Source: Kiritimatiellia bacterium (lineage in GTDB: Bacteria > Verrucomicrobiota > Kiritimatiellia > RFP12 > DVOR01). From it: a DNA stretch of 7,991 bases. The stretch is from contig JAGCML010000187.1 of the NCBI GenBank assembly GCA_017646485.1, positions 1 to 7,991 of the forward strand, written 5' to 3'. Made by a program: the position numbers and the translations under genes. The notes under the pieces were generated by a model that saw only the letters and a program-made list of their open reading frames with translations, was not told the DNA's origin and did not search any database. Every line of letters starts with the position of its first letter. Position 1 is the first letter of the stretch. This document shows, piece by piece, positions 6,633 to 7,991 of the stretch.

Positions 6633-6944
6633 TTAAACAAGAACTGTCACCAACCATGTGACAAAGGAAGAAATGGCCGCAACTAAGACCATTGAAATGC
6701 CACAACGTGCCAAGAGCACCGCTGCAAAAACACCGAAACTTCCCGCCAAAAGTGTGGGCGCACCCGTGATGGCAGCAGGAATTGTCATCGCAGAAAGCGT
6801 GGCATAAGGTACATAATGTAAAAAAGCGCGAATAACCGGATGGCGAATTTCTCGACGCAAGAGAATTAAAGGAAGTACGCGAATGGCATAAGTTACACCT
6901 GCCATCACAGCAATGCTTAACCAAATTGAGGACGCATTAGGCAT
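6633..6944 (-). CDS. azlD: AzlD-family branched-chain amino acid exporter small subunit
   Basis: This 103-residue inner-membrane protein is the small partner of AzlC in branched-chain amino acid export (the E. coli counterpart is YgaH, partner of YgaZ). Hydrophobic segments lie at about 7-29, 44-62, 63-79 and 83-102. Family features are the early TYAIRVLPLILLRR (18-31) and YVPYATLSAM (44-53). Length is normal. The ATG at 6944 has a near-perfect AGGAGGT with a 5-nt gap and overlaps the end of azlC by 8 nt (ATGCCTAA). Because azlC upstream carries a premature stop, this subunit may be made without its partner and may be non-functional alone. The strong Shine-Dalgarno would allow independent initiation. 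Confidence 0.88.
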   Translation of the reverse strand: MPNASSIWLSIAVMAGVTYAIRVLPLILLRREIRHPVIRAFLHYVPYATLSAMTIPAAITGAPTLLAGSFGVFAAVLLARCGISMVLVAAISSFVTWLVTVLV

Positions 6945-7665
6945 GGTTCACCTCCTCTTTCATCGGACACAACCACGCAGCAACGCCTGAAACAATCAGC
7001 GTGACCAGAATAATACGCGTCCCGCTCGAGATCGTACAAAGCCCCGGACAATAGGTAAAGACGAGGCTAAGCAATATCGCACTAATGGACACCCAACGAA
7101 TCTTAACATCTTGTGTCGCAGCCGGAACCACAATTGCTACAAACATGCCATACAGTGCCATACCTAAAGCAGCCGTAATCGACGGCGGCAAGACATCCCC
7201 TGCCAATGCGCCACACAACGTACCAAAAGCCCACCCAGGCCAGGCCACTGCCGTTTGTCCATAATGATAATAGGGTGAAAGCCACCCTTTAACACTTACG
7301 CTTACTGCAAAAATCTCATCGGTTACACCGCATGCCATAAAGAAACGATGGAAAAAGGGTGTATCAGGCGAGAGTTTTTGAGAGAGTGCGCAGGACATCA
7401 AGCAATAGCGAAGATTAATGATCAACTGCGTTAAGGCGAGGGTTGCCAGCGCTCCAGCGCTCTCAATAACGGCAAGACCGGCAAATTATCCTGCACTGGT
7501 TAGATTCGTCCCCGAAAGACAAAAGGCTTTAAAGGCTGAAATGCCCGCAGCGCGTGCTTGAATACCAAAGGCAAATGAAACCGCAAAATATCCTAATCCA
7601 ATCGGAATGCCTGCATACATTCCACGAATAAAAAGGGAAAGATTTCGTAAAAAAGAACGCTTCAT
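6937..7665 (-). pseudogene. azlC: azlC, branched-chain amino acid exporter large subunit, broken by an in-frame stop
   Basis: Read through, the frame would encode about 242 residues, the normal AzlC/YgaZ length. The N-terminal 59 codons (7665-7489) give MKRSFLRNLS and the family's PIGLGYFAVSFAFG. The stop TAA is at 7488-7486. Beyond it the same frame continues with FAGLAVIESAG, then LIINLRYCLMS and GVTDEIFAVS, all AzlC-like. Relatives have AG-x-QF where this has AG-stop-F, so a single CAA-to-TAA change explains it. No frameshift is needed. The ATG at 7665 follows AAGGGGG with a 5-nt gap and overlaps the ribF stop by 4 nt. An upstream in-frame TTG at 7686 is not needed. It may be a young pseudogene, a strain-level mutation or a sequence error. 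Re-initiation at an internal codon would lose the first membrane segments. Confidence 0.85.
7486..7488 (-). other. Premature TAA stop in azlC
   Basis: This is codon 60 of azlC. The preceding codons read T-S-A-G and the following ones F-A-G-L, placing the stop at the conserved Gln position. TAA also ends the MCE, zupT and azlD genes here, so reassignment of TAA to Gln is unlikely. Confidence 0.85.
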
Positions 7666-7991
7666 GCGCGCCCCCTTTCTCGACAAAGTGCTAAATCGTC
7701 CAAAATCTGTTCATGTAAAGCCGATAATGAATCAAATTTGCGCTCGGCACGAACAAGCGGTTGGTCAATTGAAAGAGAGACCTCGCAATCATAAAAATCA
7801 CCGTTGGTCTCTAACAAATGCACCTCAAAAATAGGTTCTTCCAACCCTTTCACGCTGGGCGCAGTCCCAAAATTAATCAGTGCACGATAACACACAGGCT
7901 GTTGATCCTTTCCAACAACCTCTGCCCAACCATGATAAACGCCTTTTGCCAAGGGAACTAAATGTTCACCTGCGCGGCCACTATACGGCAC
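7662..7991 (-). CDS. ribF: RibF, C-terminal riboflavin kinase domain (5' end outside the window)
   Basis: The visible 109 residues are the C-terminal flavokinase part of bifunctional RibF, which phosphorylates riboflavin to FMN; the N-terminal FAD synthetase domain would lie beyond position 7991. Matching features are KGVYHGWAEV, the INFGTAPS segment (usually INIGTRPT), EVHLLETNGDFYD (usually EVHLLDFxGDLYG, with the catalytic Glu), and VRAERKFDSLSALHEQILDD near the end. The GTG at the window edge is only the first complete codon, not a start. The stop TGA overlaps the azlC start as ATGA. Whether the missing N-terminus makes the protein bifunctional cannot be seen here. Confidence 0.9.
   Translation of the reverse strand: MPYSGRAGEHLVPLAKGVYHGWAEVVGKDQQPVCYRALINFGTAPSVKGLEEPIFEVHLLETNGDFYDCEVSLSIDQPLVRAERKFDSLSALHEQILDDLALCRERGRA

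Noticed and set aside
6571..6924. Cys/His-rich 117-residue open frame on the minus strand overlapping azlD
   Set aside because: It lies in another frame of azlD, and its Cys/His richness comes from reading codons for Ala, Val and Leu out of frame. It resembles no zinc-finger spacing.
6937..7425. A stand-alone shorter AzlC-like gene starting at TTG 7425
   Set aside because: The same frame upstream to 7665 is AzlC-like apart from the TAA, and a start there would remove the first membrane segments. It is the 3' part of a broken azlC.
7486..7488. Programmed recoding or TAA-to-Gln reassignment in azlC
   Set aside because: TAA ends the MCE, zupT and azlD genes in this window, and no readthrough signal is evident around the codon.

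Overview
All identifiable genes in this window lie on the minus strand, so the window is read biologically from right to left. TAA, TGA and TAG all end genes here, so the standard bacterial code applies. An Mla/MCE lipid-transport cassette and meso-diaminopimelate synthesis point to a diderm (Gram-negative-type) bacterium. The Trp-rich protein next to the Mla genes and the RsmE subtype loosely suggest the PVC superphylum (Verrucomicrobiota, Kiritimatiellota or Lentisphaerota). That placement is a low-confidence guess from memory of similar gene sets.

Region A (7991 to about 6633) holds the 3' end of ribF (riboflavin kinase domain) and an azlC-azlD pair for a branched-chain amino acid exporter. 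ribF and azlC overlap by 4 nt. azlC is broken by one in-frame TAA at codon 60, where the family has the conserved Gln of its AG-x-QF motif. azlD is intact, overlaps azlC by 8 nt and has a very strong Shine-Dalgarno.

Region B (6632 to 67) looks like one polycistron. It starts at an extended -10 promoter in the 77-bp gap ahead of dapF and runs dapF, rsmE, zupT, a signal-peptide-bearing Trp-rich repeat protein, mlaE-like permease, mlaF-like ATPase and an MCE (mlaD-like) protein. No gap inside it exceeds about 25 nt and four junctions overlap or nearly touch. It ends at a hairpin with a GAAA tetraloop. The first three genes are housekeeping: lysine/peptidoglycan precursor synthesis, 16S rRNA m3U1498 methylation and divalent metal uptake. 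The last four form an envelope lipid-transport module.

The most interesting element is the 432-residue Trp-rich protein (27 Trp), built from units of about 20 residues centred on W/F-P-F/L/I. It sits 1 nt upstream of the MlaE-like permease. The cassette has no MlaA, MlaB or MlaC in view, and its MCE protein carries five 35-residue repeats in place of further MCE domains. The Trp-rich protein is therefore a candidate uncharacterised periplasmic or outer-membrane partner of this MCE system. Nothing phage-like, transposon-like, CRISPR-like or tRNA/rRNA-like was seen.
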